NCBI GenBank assembly: GCA_964509475.1
Contig: CAZDXJ010000005.1
Span: 1-64,000 of the forward strand
Direction: 5' to 3'
Length of the DNA: 64,000 nucleotides
Source of the DNA: CAZDXJ01 sp964509475
GTDB taxonomy: Bacteria > Pseudomonadota > Gammaproteobacteria > Methylococcales > Methylomonadaceae
In this document: one piece after another, positions 9,427 to 20,150 of the stretch
How positions within the stretch are numbered: the stretch's first letter is position 1
How the letters are laid out: every line of letters begins with the position of its first letter
Made by a program: the position numbers and the translations under genes
Notes under the pieces: model-generated
Database searches by the model: none
Told to the model about the DNA's origin: nothing
Seen by the model: the letters and a program-made list of their open reading frames with translations, nothing else

Positions 9427-12400
9427 ATGATTCTGTGCATGGCTTACAATAAACGAATTTTAAGTGCTGGCATTGACAGCGGCAAGAATTTGAACGGGCT
9501 GAATATGACTGGAAATACCCGAGTGAACAAAACAGAACCTAGACTTTACGATACCGAACGGTCACAGGACAGTTGTGGTGTTGGTTTTATCACCCAAAAG
9601 GCGAGCCGGCAAACCCACGATATATTGTGCAAGGCGCATGAAGCTTTATGCACCATTCCGCACCGGGGTGGCATGAGTGCTGAAGGTATCGGCGATGGTG
9701 CCGGTGTCAATATTGATCTGTCGCTGAGTTTCTTCCGCAAGATTACCGGAAACGAGGCATTGCAACCGGGTGATTTTGGCGTGGCCAATTTCTTTTTTCC
9801 CGAAGATCATGCCCATTTTGATTCCGATGCCCGCGCCTTGGTTGAAAAACACCTGCAGGAATTTGCCTTGCCGGTTATCTTGTGGCGTGATATTCCGGTC
9901 GATATGAATGTACTCAACGAAGCCGCGCAAAAGGCGCAGCTACCGATCAAACAGGTTGTTTTTGGCCGCCCGCAAGCGCTTGTCAATGCCAGCCATGACG
10001 AATTTGAACGCTATGTGCAAAACGCATTGCTGGCGATTGAGGCGGAAGGCTTTACCCGTCATGAACTGGACGGTTTCTATCCTTTGTCGATGAGTTCACG
10101 CACCCAGGTTTATAAAGGCCGTTTGAACTCTTTTGAAGTGATCCCTTATTTCAAGGATCTGCACGATCCCGATCACAAAATTCATACTTTATTTTTCCAT
10201 ACCCGTTTTTCAACCAATACCGCGCCGGCAACGATGATGGCGCAGCCTTTTCGTTATATGGCACATAATGGTGAACTGAACACCGACAAAAAAAACCGTC
10301 TCAGCGAAAATGCCATTGCCCGCCAGCATAACAAACATATCGTGTTTCCCTGTGGGCAATCGGATTCAGGCCGTCTGGATCAGACCCTGACCCGGCGTAT
10401 CAACGAGGATGAACTGGATATCGTAACCGCAGTTCTGGCGATGATGCCGCCGGCCTGGGAAAACGATAACACCTTGTCGCCCAAAGTACGCGCCATGCTG
10501 GAATATTTCAGCCTGTACGAGGAAAAGAACGACGGCCCGGCGGCATTGATTTTTGGCGATGGGGTCCGGGTAGGCGCTCGCCTGGATCGTTTGGGTTTGC
10601 GGCCATTGCGTTCAGTCGAAACCGATGAGTATTTGATCGTCATGTCGGAAGCCGGGCAGATCGATTTTCCGCCGGAACAGGTTCTGAAACGCGGCCGCAT
10701 CGAGGCCGGCGGCATGTTGTATTTTGATCACAGTAGCGGCGAAAGCTACGATAGCCATCAGGTTATGGAGCGTCTGGCCAATGCCAAGGACTATCAGTCC
10801 CTGTTGGCTGAAAGTTGTCTGCATTTGTCACAATTGCCTAAAATCGCTGCCGATGAGCTGGAAGGTGCCAATACCGAATTCAGCATTGAGCAACAGCATA
10901 CCGCCTATTCCCTGAACCAGGAAAGTTTCAAATTCCTGCTCGATCCGATGTTATCGACAGGCCTGGAAAAAGTCTCGGCAATGGGCTACGGCATTGCACC
11001 CAATGCGCTGTCGGGTGCGGAAGGGGGGATGTCGCGTTATTTCAGTCAACGTTTTGCCCAGGTCACCAATCCACCGCTGGATTCGTTACGCGAAAGCGAT
11101 GGTATGACCTTGCGGGTTGCTTTGGGTGCCAAGCCGACATTTGCAAAGGAAAAAAACAAGCAATTGGTGATTGACTCACCGATCCTTGAACGTGCCACGC
11201 TAGAGCGTATCCGCAGGCAGGATGCGGTTCGGGTAATTACGTTGGATATGTTGTACCGTCCGGATTTTAACAATGCCAAAGCCAACGAAAAGGCGCTGCA
11301 TACCGCTTTGGAGGCAGTTTGTGAACAGGTTGTGCAGGCGGCACGTCAACACATCGGCATCATTGTTCTCAGCGATGCCCATATCGGCGAATCCGCGGCT
11401 GCGATTCCGGCTATTTTAATGATTGCGGCCGCTAATCAAAGTCTGGTCAAGGAAGGTTTGCGCTTTAATTCTTCATTGATCGTCGAGACCGGACAGGCAG
11501 CGAGCAGTCATGATATTGCCACGCTGTTGGGTTTTGGGGCTTCGGCGATTTGTCCGCTCAGTGTGCATAACCGTATCCTGACCCAGTTTTCGCAAGATAA
11601 ACGGGCCAGTGCTTTGGCGAACTTTAAAAAAGCCGCTGAAAAAGCCCTGATGAAAACTATGGGCAAATTCGGTTTATGCACAGTGGAAAGTTATATCGGC
11701 GGTGAATTTTTTGAATCCAATTATCTGGATACCCGTTCACCGATATTGAAAGATTATTTTCCAAATATTCATGCACCGGTAGGTGGCGCCCGTTTTGCCG
11801 ACATTGCCCAAAGTGCTACCGAATGGCACCACAAAGCGCTTTCAGTCAAGGAAGAAAAGGATATTCCGTTTCTCGGTCTGTTCAAGGAACGCCAGGAAGG
11901 TGCTGGCCATACCTTCGGCAATACCGCCGTGCGCGAATATATCAATATGACCGACGAGCCGATTTTGTATATCCCACAGAACAAATCGCCGCAAGCCAGT
12001 GATATTGCCTATACCGATTTGGGTTATGAAAAACGCACGCCGGAGCAGATTGACCGGTTTGGCATTACCCCGGCTTATCGTAGTTTTGTAAAAAATCTGT
12101 ACCGCGAACGTGCTGTGCGGCCGGCGGCATTGCGTGATGTGATGGAATTGCCGGCTGATGTCTCCCAGGCGCAAACCCGGGCCGATTTTGACCGGGTTTT
12201 GGGCAAGCAGGATATTGTAGGCAATAATAATTTTCTGGTGCGCGGTTTGCTCATCCAGCAAACCCGCGATGCCGTTTATAGTCTGAGATTCAGCGAAAAC
12301 AACAGCGCAAGCCGTCTTGAACAACTGGCTTTGCATTTACAAGAACGTTTTGAATCCCGGGGATTCAAGCTGGATGTATCCGATAGCGCTTGCCAGATAA

Positions 12401-14991
12401 CGATTACCGACTCACAAAGTCCAATCGCGGCTTATCTGGCGGCTCTGCGTACAACGCGTGCCGCTGTTGATTTGGCTGAAGTGCAGCCGGCGCACGAAAT
12501 TACCGCGACCCTGGCTTCCGGCGCAATGAGTCACGGTGCTTTATTGGCCGAGGCCCATGAAGCGGTGGCGCAGGGTACCAACATTGCCGGTGCCTACAGC
12601 AATTCCGGTGAGGGCGGCGAGCATTCCAGCCGCTTCAATACCATCCGTTCCAGTAAAATCAAACAATTTGCTTCCGGACGGTTCGGGGTTTGGGCGGGTT
12701 ATCTGGCCGATCCGAATATCGAGGAAATTGAAATCAAAATCGCCCAGGGTGCGAAACCAGGTGAGGGCGGGCAATTACCGGCAGCCAAAGTGACAGTGGA
12801 AATTGCAGCTTTACGTGGTGGCACCCCGAAAGTGGAACTGATCAGCCCGCCGCCGCATCATGATACTTATTCAATCGAAGATTTGGGACAACTGATTCAC
12901 GATGCCAAGGCCGCACGGGTACGGGTTATTGTCAAACTGGTTTCTTCGGAAGGCATTGGCACCATTGCCGTTGGTGTGGCCAAGGCCGGTGCCGATGTGA
13001 TCAATGTTGCCGGTAATACCGGCGGTACCGGCGCGGCGGCGGTAACCAGTCTGAAAAATACCGGCCGCTCACCCGAAATCGGCATCGCCGAAGTCCATCA
13101 GGCATTGGCGGCCAACGGTCTGCGTGACAAGGTGATTTTGCGTTGCAGTGCCGCCCATCAAAGCGGTCTGGACGTCGTAAAATCGGCGATTCTGGGTGCC
13201 GATTCGTTTGAATTTGGGACAACGGCCTTGATGATGCTGCGTTGCGTCATGGCGAAAAACTGCAATGTGCGCTGTCCGGCCGGTTTGACCACCGCGCATG
13301 AAGAGTTCAAGGGTGATCCGCGCATATTGGCACAGTTTTTTATGAACCTGGCCCATGAAGTGCGGGAAATATTGTCAGTTTTGGGTTATAAAAGCCTGCC
13401 TGAAATTCGTGGACAAACCGACTTATTGCATCTCATCCGGCATGAATCGATGATTGGTCAGCTTGATTTTACTGATCTTCTGGCTCAGGTCGAGGTTGTC
13501 AAAGTCGCCAATCCGGTTTATCTGGAGGCCGATTTTTCCATCGACGATAAAATTATCGAACGGGTAAAAAAGGCGTTGTTTGAAGACCGGCAAAAACAAG
13601 TCGTCATTGACGGCCCGGATTTTAAATTGAACAACCGCAACAAGACCGTTGGCGGTCAAGCGGCGATTGATATCGAGCGTCTTCTGGCGTATCCAGTAAA
13701 CGAGGCACAGCTTGTCGGCTGCAAGGTGATTTATACCAATCAGCATGGCCGGCGTTATCTGGCGCCGGATACGGTGATCGTGCGCACAACCGGATCCGCC
13801 GGGCAGAGTTATGCGGCCTTCATGAATGACGGTATGCGCATGCAACACAAGGGCACTTGTAACGATGGCGTGGGCAAGGGGGCCTGTGGTGGGATATTGA
13901 TCGTCGAATCGCCGGGTGGTGGCCAGAAAACGCCGGGAAACAACGTTTTGATTGGTAATTTCGCTTTGTTTGGGGCGACCGGTGGCAAGGCATTCATCAA
14001 TGGTGAGGCCGGTGACCGCTTTGCGGTGCGAAATTCCGGTGCTATGGCTGTGGTTGAAGGTGTCGGTGATTTTGCCTGCGAATACATGACCAATGGTGCG
14101 GTTTTGAATCTTGGCCCATTTGGCAAGGGATTCTGTAACGGTATGTCGGGCGGTAATGCCTACCAGTATGACCCGGAAAACCGTTTGCCGGATTTATATG
14201 ACAAGACTTCGGTCGAGTTGCATGCTTTGATCGAAAATACCGATATGGCTGCGGCGCATGAACAATTTATCCTTTATATGCTGGAACAGCACGCTGAATA
14301 TACCGGCTCATCGCTGGCGAAAAGGTTACTCGACAATTGGGAGGGTGAACGCCAGCATTTTAAATTTGCCTTGCCCATGTGGCTTTATCGGACCCAGACC
14401 GCCGAGTTCCTCGGTCAGAGTCTGGATCGCAAGGCGATGATTGAGGAATTGTCGGTGGCTTATGCCCGTACCCAGATTGAACAGATGCGCCGTGCCTACC
14501 GGCAAAAAGCGCCGTTGTTCGCCGGTGCCATACCGGCTTATGGGGTTGTTGATGATGATTTAAGCTTCAAACTCATCAACAGCTATGCGGTGATTGACAA
14601 GGCTTACCGGATTGCCAAAGATCAGTTAAAACACTTACCGATCGATCAAATCACGCCGGAATTGATCGAACGCAATGCGATAAAACTCATCGAGCAAAGG
14701 CCGCGTAAAATTCAGGACGCCTTGGTCAAGCATACCCGCGAAGCTTACAGTAATTACAGCGATGAACAATTGACCCATTTGCTGGCTGCGAAACGTCTGG
14801 CCGATTATAAAACCGCGTTGATGCAGCGGGATGTGCAAAGTATTTATTCGATGGGTTCCACCGCCTGGATTATTGAACAGGACACGATAAACCGTACCGC
14901 TCTTGCAGGTATTCCCGAAGTTGAAGAATATCTGGCGGGTTTGGTCGGGGCAAGCATTGTCCAGGAAATGATGGACGCGGCAACGGCCTGA
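9427..14991 (+). CDS. gltB: Glutamate synthase large subunit-like protein, extended
   Basis: GltB-type enzymes make two glutamates from glutamine and 2-oxoglutarate. The order is class II amidotransferase (nucleophile Cys50 in QDSCGVGF, so the first 49 residues would be a propeptide), a central domain, an FMN/2-oxoglutarate synthase domain (GEGGEHSSRF, AGNTGGTGAAA), and a GXGXG beta-helix domain. At 1854 aa it is about 350 residues longer than usual. A helical extension of roughly 180 residues follows the normal C-terminus. The 3Fe-4S cysteines C1273, C1279 and C1283 are spaced x5 and x3, where the usual spacing is x5 and x4. No gltD is adjacent. Alternative starts at Met5 or Met27 are possible. 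The family is certain; its electron donor is not. Confidence 0.88.
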   Translation: MILCMAYNKRILSAGIDSGKNLNGLNMTGNTRVNKTEPRLYDTERSQDSCGVGFITQKASRQTHDILCKAHEALCTIPHRGGMSAEGIGDGAGVNIDLSLSFFRKITGNEALQPGDFGVANFFFPEDHAHFDSDARALVEKHLQEFALPVILWRDIPVDMNVLNEAAQKAQLPIKQVVFGRPQALVNASHDEFERYVQNALLAIEAEGFTRHELDGFYPLSMSSRTQVYKGRLNSFEVIPYFKDLHDPDHKIHTLFFHTRFSTNTAPATMMAQPFRYMAHNGELNTDKKNRLSENAIARQHNKHIVFPCGQSDSGRLDQTLTRRINEDELDIVTAVLAMMPPAWENDNTLSPKVRAMLEYFSLYEEKNDGPAALIFGDGVRVGARLDRLGLRPLRSVETDEYLIVMSEAGQIDFPPEQVLKRGRIEAGGMLYFDHSSGESYDSHQVMERLANAKDYQSLLAESCLHLSQLPKIAADELEGANTEFSIEQQHTAYSLNQESFKFLLDPMLSTGLEKVSAMGYGIAPNALSGAEGGMSRYFSQRFAQVTNPPLDSLRESDGMTLRVALGAKPTFAKEKNKQLVIDSPILERATLERIRRQDAVRVITLDMLYRPDFNNAKANEKALHTALEAVCEQVVQAARQHIGIIVLSDAHIGESAAAIPAILMIAAANQSLVKEGLRFNSSLIVETGQAASSHDIATLLGFGASAICPLSVHNRILTQFSQDKRASALANFKKAAEKALMKTMGKFGLCTVESYIGGEFFESNYLDTRSPILKDYFPNIHAPVGGARFADIAQSATEWHHKALSVKEEKDIPFLGLFKERQEGAGHTFGNTAVREYINMTDEPILYIPQNKSPQASDIAYTDLGYEKRTPEQIDRFGITPAYRSFVKNLYRERAVRPAALRDVMELPADVSQAQTRADFDRVLGKQDIVGNNNFLVRGLLIQQTRDAVYSLRFSENNSASRLEQLALHLQERFESRGFKLDVSDSACQITITDSQSPIAAYLAALRTTRAAVDLAEVQPAHEITATLASGAMSHGALLAEAHEAVAQGTNIAGAYSNSGEGGEHSSRFNTIRSSKIKQFASGRFGVWAGYLADPNIEEIEIKIAQGAKPGEGGQLPAAKVTVEIAALRGGTPKVELISPPPHHDTYSIEDLGQLIHDAKAARVRVIVKLVSSEGIGTIAVGVAKAGADVINVAGNTGGTGAAAVTSLKNTGRSPEIGIAEVHQALAANGLRDKVILRCSAAHQSGLDVVKSAILGADSFEFGTTALMMLRCVMAKNCNVRCPAGLTTAHEEFKGDPRILAQFFMNLAHEVREILSVLGYKSLPEIRGQTDLLHLIRHESMIGQLDFTDLLAQVEVVKVANPVYLEADFSIDDKIIERVKKALFEDRQKQVVIDGPDFKLNNRNKTVGGQAAIDIERLLAYPVNEAQLVGCKVIYTNQHGRRYLAPDTVIVRTTGSAGQSYAAFMNDGMRMQHKGTCNDGVGKGACGGILIVESPGGGQKTPGNNVLIGNFALFGATGGKAFINGEAGDRFAVRNSGAMAVVEGVGDFACEYMTNGAVLNLGPFGKGFCNGMSGGNAYQYDPENRLPDLYDKTSVELHALIENTDMAAAHEQFILYMLEQHAEYTGSSLAKRLLDNWEGERQHFKFALPMWLYRTQTAEFLGQSLDRKAMIEELSVAYARTQIEQMRRAYRQKAPLFAGAIPAYGVVDDDLSFKLINSYAVIDKAYRIAKDQLKHLPIDQITPELIERNAIKLIEQRPRKIQDALVKHTREAYSNYSDEQLTHLLAAKRLADYKTALMQRDVQSIYSMGSTAWIIEQDTINRTALAGIPEVEEYLAGLVGASIVQEMMDAATA

Positions 14992-15071
14992 ACAGCCAAT
15001 AAACGAAACTTATCTTCTCTTTACCGGAAGATGAAGCGAATGGCTTATTGATTGAATCACACAATAACACA

Positions 15072-16814
15072 ATGAAGATTCCCCATATTTTAAAACATGC
15101 GCCCTATTCTGAAGCGCAGAAAGCCTGGTTAGCCGGATTTTTTGCCGGCATGCATACGCATAGGGTACAAAGCGCGGCGGCCGGTGAACAAACCGCGGCA
15201 CGTCTTGTTTATATTTTATATGGTTCGCAAACCGGTAATTCGGAATCGGTTGCTCATGATGCCGCCAACGTCGCCAAAACACATGGTTTGCAGGCGATTG
15301 TCAAAAGCATGGATGAGGTCGAGATAAGCGCCTTGCCGGCCATGGAGTATCTGCTGATCATCACCAGTACCTATGGTGAGGGTGAAATGCCGGACAATGC
15401 CCAAATGTTGTGGGACTCCATCCAGGCCGATACCGCGCCGCAGCTGCCAAACGTAAAATATTCGGTTCTGGCGCTGGGTGATACCAGTTATGATTTGTTT
15501 TGTCAGGCGGGTATTGAATGGGACAAACGGCTGGCTGAGCTGGGTGCCGAACGTATTTATGATCGCGTCGATTGCGATGTCGATTTTGAAGATGCGGCGG
15601 AAGGCTGGATTAGCGCGGTTATTCCGCATATGGCGGAAGGTTTGTCGTCTACAACCATTATTGTGGATACCCAGGCGGAAACACAGGCACCCAAATACAA
15701 CCGGAAAAACCCTTTTCCGGCAAAACTGCTGACCAACCGCTTGCTGAGTGCTCCAGACTCTTCCAAGGAAACCCGGCATTATGAGGTTTCCATTGCCGGT
15801 TCGGGTTTGAGTTATGAAGCCGGTGATGCGCTGTGTATTATTCCGACCAACTGTCCGGATTTGGTCAACGATATTATCCAGGCCATTGGCTGTAACGGTG
15901 ATGAAGATGTACCTGTACACAGTGATTTGATGCCTTTGGCTGAAGCTTTGCGGGTGCATTATGAAATCAAGTTACCGGGCAAGGAACTTCTGGCGGAGAT
16001 TGGCAAACGTTCCGGCGATCAGGAGCTGAATAATTTATTGGAGGATGCCGACAAGGATAAATTGGCTGATTATCTTTGGGGACGCGATATCCTGGACCTG
16101 TTGTTGCAGTTTCCTGACATGGATTTTTCCGCTGCCGAATTTATCGCTTTGTTGAAGCCTTTGCAGCACCGCGCTTATTCCATTTCATCCAGCGCTAAAA
16201 AGTACCCGCAAGAAGTGCATTTGACGGTTGCGACGGTGCGTTATCAGGCCTATGGCCGCCAGCATAAAGGTGTTTGCTCGACATTTTTGGCCGATTTGGT
16301 GGATGAAAACGGCGAGGTGCGTTGTTTCTTTACCCCAAACAAGGTGTTCCGGGTTCCCGAAGACAATGACCGGTCGATGATTATGGTAGGGCCGGGTACC
16401 GGCGTGGCGCCTTTCCGGGCTTTTTTACAAGAGCGTGAATGCCGGGCCGCAAAAGGTAAAAACTGGTTGTTTTTTGGAGACCGTAATGCGGCTACCGACT
16501 TTATCTATCGGGAAGAACTGGAAGCCATGCGTGACAGCGGTTTGCTGACCCGGCTCGATGTCGCGTTTTCCCGCGATCAGGAACAAAAAATCTATGTCCA
16601 GGACCGAATGCGTGAACATGGCGCGGAATTATTCGCCTGGTTAGAGGAGGGGGGCTATTTCTTTGTTTGTGGCGATGCCTATCGCATGGCGAAAGACGTT
16701 GACAAGGCCTTGCATGAAATTGTTGCTGAACAGGGCGGGATGAGCGAGCAAGCGGCGCTGGACTATGTCAACCAATTGAAAAAAGACAAACGTTATGTCC
16801 GAGACGTCTATTAA
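15072..16814 (+). CDS. cysJ: Sulfite reductase [NADPH] flavoprotein alpha subunit
   Basis: A diflavin reductase passing electrons from NADPH through FAD and FMN to the sulfite reductase hemoprotein. The N-terminal flavodoxin domain has YGSQTGNSESVA and TSTYGEGEMPDN. The C-terminal ferredoxin-NADP reductase domain has RAYSISSS, GPGTGVAPFRAF and the final KRYVRDVY. I use the ATG at 15072; a TTG at 15048 gives eight more residues. No cysI is next to it, so the partner is elsewhere. A related role as a general diflavin reductase cannot be excluded. Its 3' end overlaps the next gene by 20 bp. Confidence 0.93.
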   Translation: MKIPHILKHAPYSEAQKAWLAGFFAGMHTHRVQSAAAGEQTAARLVYILYGSQTGNSESVAHDAANVAKTHGLQAIVKSMDEVEISALPAMEYLLIITSTYGEGEMPDNAQMLWDSIQADTAPQLPNVKYSVLALGDTSYDLFCQAGIEWDKRLAELGAERIYDRVDCDVDFEDAAEGWISAVIPHMAEGLSSTTIIVDTQAETQAPKYNRKNPFPAKLLTNRLLSAPDSSKETRHYEVSIAGSGLSYEAGDALCIIPTNCPDLVNDIIQAIGCNGDEDVPVHSDLMPLAEALRVHYEIKLPGKELLAEIGKRSGDQELNNLLEDADKDKLADYLWGRDILDLLLQFPDMDFSAAEFIALLKPLQHRAYSISSSAKKYPQEVHLTVATVRYQAYGRQHKGVCSTFLADLVDENGEVRCFFTPNKVFRVPEDNDRSMIMVGPGTGVAPFRAFLQERECRAAKGKNWLFFGDRNAATDFIYREELEAMRDSGLLTRLDVAFSRDQEQKIYVQDRMREHGAELFAWLEEGGYFFVCGDAYRMAKDVDKALHEIVAEQGGMSEQAALDYVNQLKKDKRYVRDVY

Positions 16815-18021
16815 ACATTATGATGTCATCGTCGTTGGCGGTGGCATGGTCGGTGCGGCATTGGCTTGCTGCCTGGGTGGCAGCAATCTGCGTGTGGCGG
16901 TGGTTGAGCGCCTCATGCCGGAGCCCTTCACGGATGATCAGCCGCATGATTTGAGAGTATCGGCACTGAGTATTGCTTCCAAAAATATTCTGCAAATGGT
17001 GGGTGCCTGGGAGGGTGTTGTCTCAAGACGGTTTTGCCCGTATCGGCGTATGCGGGTGTGGGAAGATCGAGGCGATACCGAATTTAACAGCGACGATATT
17101 CACTGTGATGAACTGGGTTTTATTGTCGAAAACCGGATCACGCAGCTGGCTTTTCTGGAACGTCTTGCCGATTTTGATAATGTGGATTTACTCTGTCCGG
17201 CTGCAATCAAACAAATTGATTACATTCCCGAACGTCCGGAAATACAGCTGGAGGATGGTTCCCGGCTGTCCTGCAAGCTACTGGTTGCTGCTGATGGTGG
17301 GGAATCAAGGGTGCGGGCGGCCGTGGGCATTGGTGTGACCCGCTGGGATTATCAGCAACATGCGCTGGTGATTTATATCGAAACCGAATACGGGCAACAG
17401 GATATTACCTGGCAGCGTTTTGTGCCTACAGGCCCGCAGGCTTTTTTGCCCTTGAACGGGCATTTTGCCTCGATCGTCTGGTATAACTCAGCGGATGCGG
17501 TACGCCGCTTGAAAAATCTGTCTCATGCCGCGCTGCGTGAAGAATTGATGCAGGCCTTTCCCGACTGTCTCGGGCAGGTCAAACGGGTGCTGGCCACAGC
17601 CCGTTTTCCTTTGCGCCGGCAACATGCGCAAGCCTATGTCAAGCAAGGTGTCGCTTTGGTCGGCGATGCTGCTCATATGATCAACCCGTTGGCCGGCCAG
17701 GGTGTCAATATTGGTTTGCTGGATGCGGCGGCACTGGCCGAGGTTTTGCTCGATGCACACAATAAGGGCAAGGATATCGGTTCTGTGGCGGTGTTAAATC
17801 CGTATCAAAAAATGCGCCGCAACGAAAATCTCAAAATGATGACCCTGATGGATATTTTTTACCGGGTTTTCAGTAACCGGATTCCACCTTTGAAACTGCT
17901 CAGAAACCTGGGTCTGGGCCTTGCCGGGCGTATCCGTCCGGCAAAAAACAAAGTCATGCGCTATGCGATGGGGTTGGAAGGAAAACTGCCAAAACTGGCC
18001 AAGGGGCAGCCGATCCAATAA
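16795..18021 (+). CDS. UbiH/UbiF/VisC-family FAD-dependent hydroxylase
   Basis: A 408-aa class A flavoprotein monooxygenase of the ubiquinone-ring hydroxylase family. The FAD dinucleotide fold is at the N-terminus (VVGGGMVGAALA). The family DG region (VAADGGESRVR) and GD motif (VALVGDAAHMINPLAGQGVN) are both present. Members hydroxylate ring positions C1, C5 or C6 of ubiquinone precursors; which position cannot be assigned here. The start lies inside the end of cysJ, implying translational coupling. Confidence 0.9.
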   Translation: MSETSIKHYDVIVVGGGMVGAALACCLGGSNLRVAVVERLMPEPFTDDQPHDLRVSALSIASKNILQMVGAWEGVVSRRFCPYRRMRVWEDRGDTEFNSDDIHCDELGFIVENRITQLAFLERLADFDNVDLLCPAAIKQIDYIPERPEIQLEDGSRLSCKLLVAADGGESRVRAAVGIGVTRWDYQQHALVIYIETEYGQQDITWQRFVPTGPQAFLPLNGHFASIVWYNSADAVRRLKNLSHAALREELMQAFPDCLGQVKRVLATARFPLRRQHAQAYVKQGVALVGDAAHMINPLAGQGVNIGLLDAAALAEVLLDAHNKGKDIGSVAVLNPYQKMRRNENLKMMTLMDIFYRVFSNRIPPLKLLRNLGLGLAGRIRPAKNKVMRYAMGLEGKLPKLAKGQPIQ

Positions 18022-18047
18022 ATACGAATTTTGAGCGTCGTCGGGAT

Positions 18048-18069
18048 GCTTGCCCGGCACCCTGTTTTG
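18048..18069. repeat. Short dispersed repeat, copy 1
   Basis: A 21-bp block built around GCTTGCCCGGCACCCTG occurs here and in inverted orientation at 59922-59943, more than 40 kb away. Both copies are intergenic, so this looks like a fragment of a dispersed family. Nothing is known of its role. Confidence 0.55.
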
Positions 18070-18076
18070 TAGAAAC

Positions 18077-18126
18077 CACAGATAAACACAGATAATTCGG
18101 GTTTAATCAATCCGTGTTCATCTGTG
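18077..18126. repeat. Imperfect inverted repeat (CACAGAT type)
   Basis: Arms of 17 bp at 18077-18093 and 18110-18126 pair with two mismatches around a 16-nt loop. The arms contain CACAGATAAACACAGAT. It lies between the UbiH-type gene and the SUF promoter, and resembles short palindromic repeats scattered in many proteobacterial genomes. Confidence 0.6.
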
Positions 18127-18171
18127 TGCATCCGTGCTTCAGGAAAAACATATATCGAAATTATATACGGC

Positions 18172-18200
18172 TTTACTCAGGAATTAAATGGTACTATAAT
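18172..18200 (+). promoter_or_regulatory. Probable sigma-70 promoter of the SUF operon
   Basis: TTTACT at 18172-18177 and a perfect TATAAT at 18195-18200 are separated by 17 bp, 28 bp before the regulator ATG. The AGTCC and GGTAGG stretch just downstream may be part of an Rrf2-type operator for autoregulation; that part is inference. Confidence 0.6.
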
Positions 18201-18227
18201 AGTCCCAAATGGTAGGCGGGAAAAATT

Positions 18228-18680
18228 ATGTTACGTTTGAGCAAGCTGACCGATTATGCAACGGTTGTTTTAAGTTATATCGCTAAAGACACAACCCAGG
18301 TACATGCCGCTTTGGAAATTTCCCAAGCGACCGGTTTGTCTTTGCCAACCGTAAGCAAGGTACTGAAGTTGCTGTTGAAAGCAAAAGTACTGCGTTCGAC
18401 CCGTGGCGCCAAAGGCGGTTATGCCCTGGCCCGGGAAGCCGATAAAATCACTGTGGCGACCGTAATCAGTGCCTTGGAAGGGCCGATTGCCCTGACTGAG
18501 TGCAGTCTTACCCATAGGGGCTGTGAACGGGCCTCGGGTTGTGAGATCAGCGCCAATTGGGGGGTGATTAACCGGACCATACATAATGCGCTGGAGGCGG
18601 TAACTCTGGCTGATTTGTTAATGCCCGTTCCGGAAAGAGCCGAGGAAGTCCTCATTCCCGTTTCAAGTTTAAACCGCTAG
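18228..18680 (+). CDS. Rrf2-family SUF operon regulator
   Basis: A 150-aa winged-helix regulator of the Rrf2/IscR superfamily. It matches the SUF-associated branch because it begins [15 protein letters not shown] and precedes sufB. Cys92, Cys99 and Cys105 sit where IscR binds its Fe-S cluster, so it probably senses cluster status and adjusts suf expression. The helix-turn-helix is around residues 28-60 ([16 protein letters not shown]). A promoter with perfect TATAAT and a GGCGGG ribosome site precede it. The gap to sufB is 11 bp, so it is the first gene of the operon. Confidence 0.93.
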   Translation: MLRLSKLTDYATVVLSYIAKDTTQVHAALEISQATGLSLPTVSKVLKLLLKAKVLRSTRGAKGGYALAREADKITVATVISALEGPIALTECSLTHRGCERASGCEISANWGVINRTIHNALEAVTLADLLMPVPERAEEVLIPVSSLNR

Positions 18681-18691
18681 GTAAGAGATTT

Positions 18692-20137
18692 ATGTCATCA
18701 AGTGCACAAGAAATTGAAAATTTAATTGGTCAGGAATATAAATCCGGCTTTGTTACCGATTTGGAAGCGGATACGTTTCCGCCCGGCCTGAATGAAGACG
18801 TGATTCGCGCTTTGTCAGCAAAAAAGGCCGAACCGGAGTTTATGTTGCAATGGCGCCTTGAGGCCTATCGACATTGGTTGACAATACAGCCGCCACAATG
18901 GGCGTTTGTGCATTTCGATCCGATTGATTATCAGGCTATCAGTTATTATTCGGCGCCGAAACAGAAAAAAGGCCCGAAAAGTCTTGATGAGGTGGATAGC
19001 AAGCTGCTGGAGACCTATAAAAAGCTGGGTATTCCCCTGGACGAGCAGGAACGGTTGGCGGGTGTCGCCGTCGATGCGGTGTTTGACAGTGTATCGGTGG
19101 CCACGACGTTCAAGGAAAAACTGCATGAAGCGGGTGTGATCTTCTGCCCGATTTCAGAAGCGATCCGGGAATATCCCGAATTGGTCGAACAATATCTGGG
19201 TTCGGTGGTGCCGCCGGGCGATAATTTTTTCGCGGCTTTGAATTCCGCCGTATTTACCGATGGTTCATTTGTTTATATTCCCAAGGGCGTGCGCTGTCCT
19301 ATGGAATTATCCACTTATTTCCGCATTAACGCGGCCAATACCGGACAGTTTGAAAGAACCCTGATTATTGCCGACGAAGGCAGTCATGTCAGTTATCTGG
19401 AGGGTTGCACGGCGCCGATGCGCGATGAAAACCAGCTGCATGCCGCTGTTGTCGAACTGGTGGCGTTGAAGGATGCGCAAATCAAATATTCCACGGTACA
19501 AAACTGGTATCCGGGTGACAAGGAAGGCAAGGGCGGTATTTATAATTTCGTTACCAAACGTGCCGATTGCCGGGGCAGCAACGCCAAGGTGTCCTGGACC
19601 CAGGTGGAAACCGGATCAGCGATTACCTGGAAATACCCAAGCTGCATCTTGACGGGCGATAATTCGGTAGGCGAATTTTATTCGGTGGCGTTGACCAATA
19701 ATTATCAACAGGCCGACACCGGTACCAAAATGATTCATATTGGTAAAAATACCCGCAGTACCATTATTGCCAAGGGTATTTCCGCAGGCCACGCCCAAAA
19801 TTCCTATCGTGGGCTGGTGAAGGTGTTGAAAAGTGCCGAAAATGCACGCAATTATACTCAATGTGATTCGCTTTTGGTTGGCGCCCAATGTGGCGCTCAT
19901 ACCTTTCCTTATATCGAAGTGAAACAACCGTCGGCGCAGGTTGAACATGAAGCCACCACGTCAAAAATCAGTGAGGATCAATTGTTTTTTTGTCAGCAGC
20001 GCGGTTTGTCCGCCGAGGATGCCGTGTCGATGATCGTCAATGGTTTTTGCAAGCAAGTGTTCAAGGAACTGCCGATGGAGTTTGCTGTGGAAGCCCAGGC
20101 CTTGTTGGGGATCAGCCTTGAAGGTTCGGTTGGCTAG
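18692..20137 (+). CDS. sufB: Fe-S cluster assembly protein SufB
   Basis: The scaffold core of the SufBCD complex, where Fe-S clusters are built. The 481-aa protein has the long right-handed beta-helix core and the conserved regions [26 protein letters not shown] and the C-terminal [16 protein letters not shown]. The length is typical for the long SufB type. It is followed by a 9-bp hairpin and then sufC, which may tune relative expression within the operon. Confidence 0.97.
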   Translation: MSSSAQEIENLIGQEYKSGFVTDLEADTFPPGLNEDVIRALSAKKAEPEFMLQWRLEAYRHWLTIQPPQWAFVHFDPIDYQAISYYSAPKQKKGPKSLDEVDSKLLETYKKLGIPLDEQERLAGVAVDAVFDSVSVATTFKEKLHEAGVIFCPISEAIREYPELVEQYLGSVVPPGDNFFAALNSAVFTDGSFVYIPKGVRCPMELSTYFRINAANTGQFERTLIIADEGSHVSYLEGCTAPMRDENQLHAAVVELVALKDAQIKYSTVQNWYPGDKEGKGGIYNFVTKRADCRGSNAKVSWTQVETGSAITWKYPSCILTGDNSVGEFYSVALTNNYQQADTGTKMIHIGKNTRSTIIAKGISAGHAQNSYRGLVKVLKSAENARNYTQCDSLLVGAQCGAHTFPYIEVKQPSAQVEHEATTSKISEDQLFFCQQRGLSAEDAVSMIVNGFCKQVFKELPMEFAVEAQALLGISLEGSVG

Positions 20138-20150
20138 TGCAGATATTTTG

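Noticed and set aside
15216..15959. 247-residue minus-strand reading frame opposite cysJ
   Set aside because: It is antisense to the conserved flavodoxin part of cysJ, with no recognisable domain.
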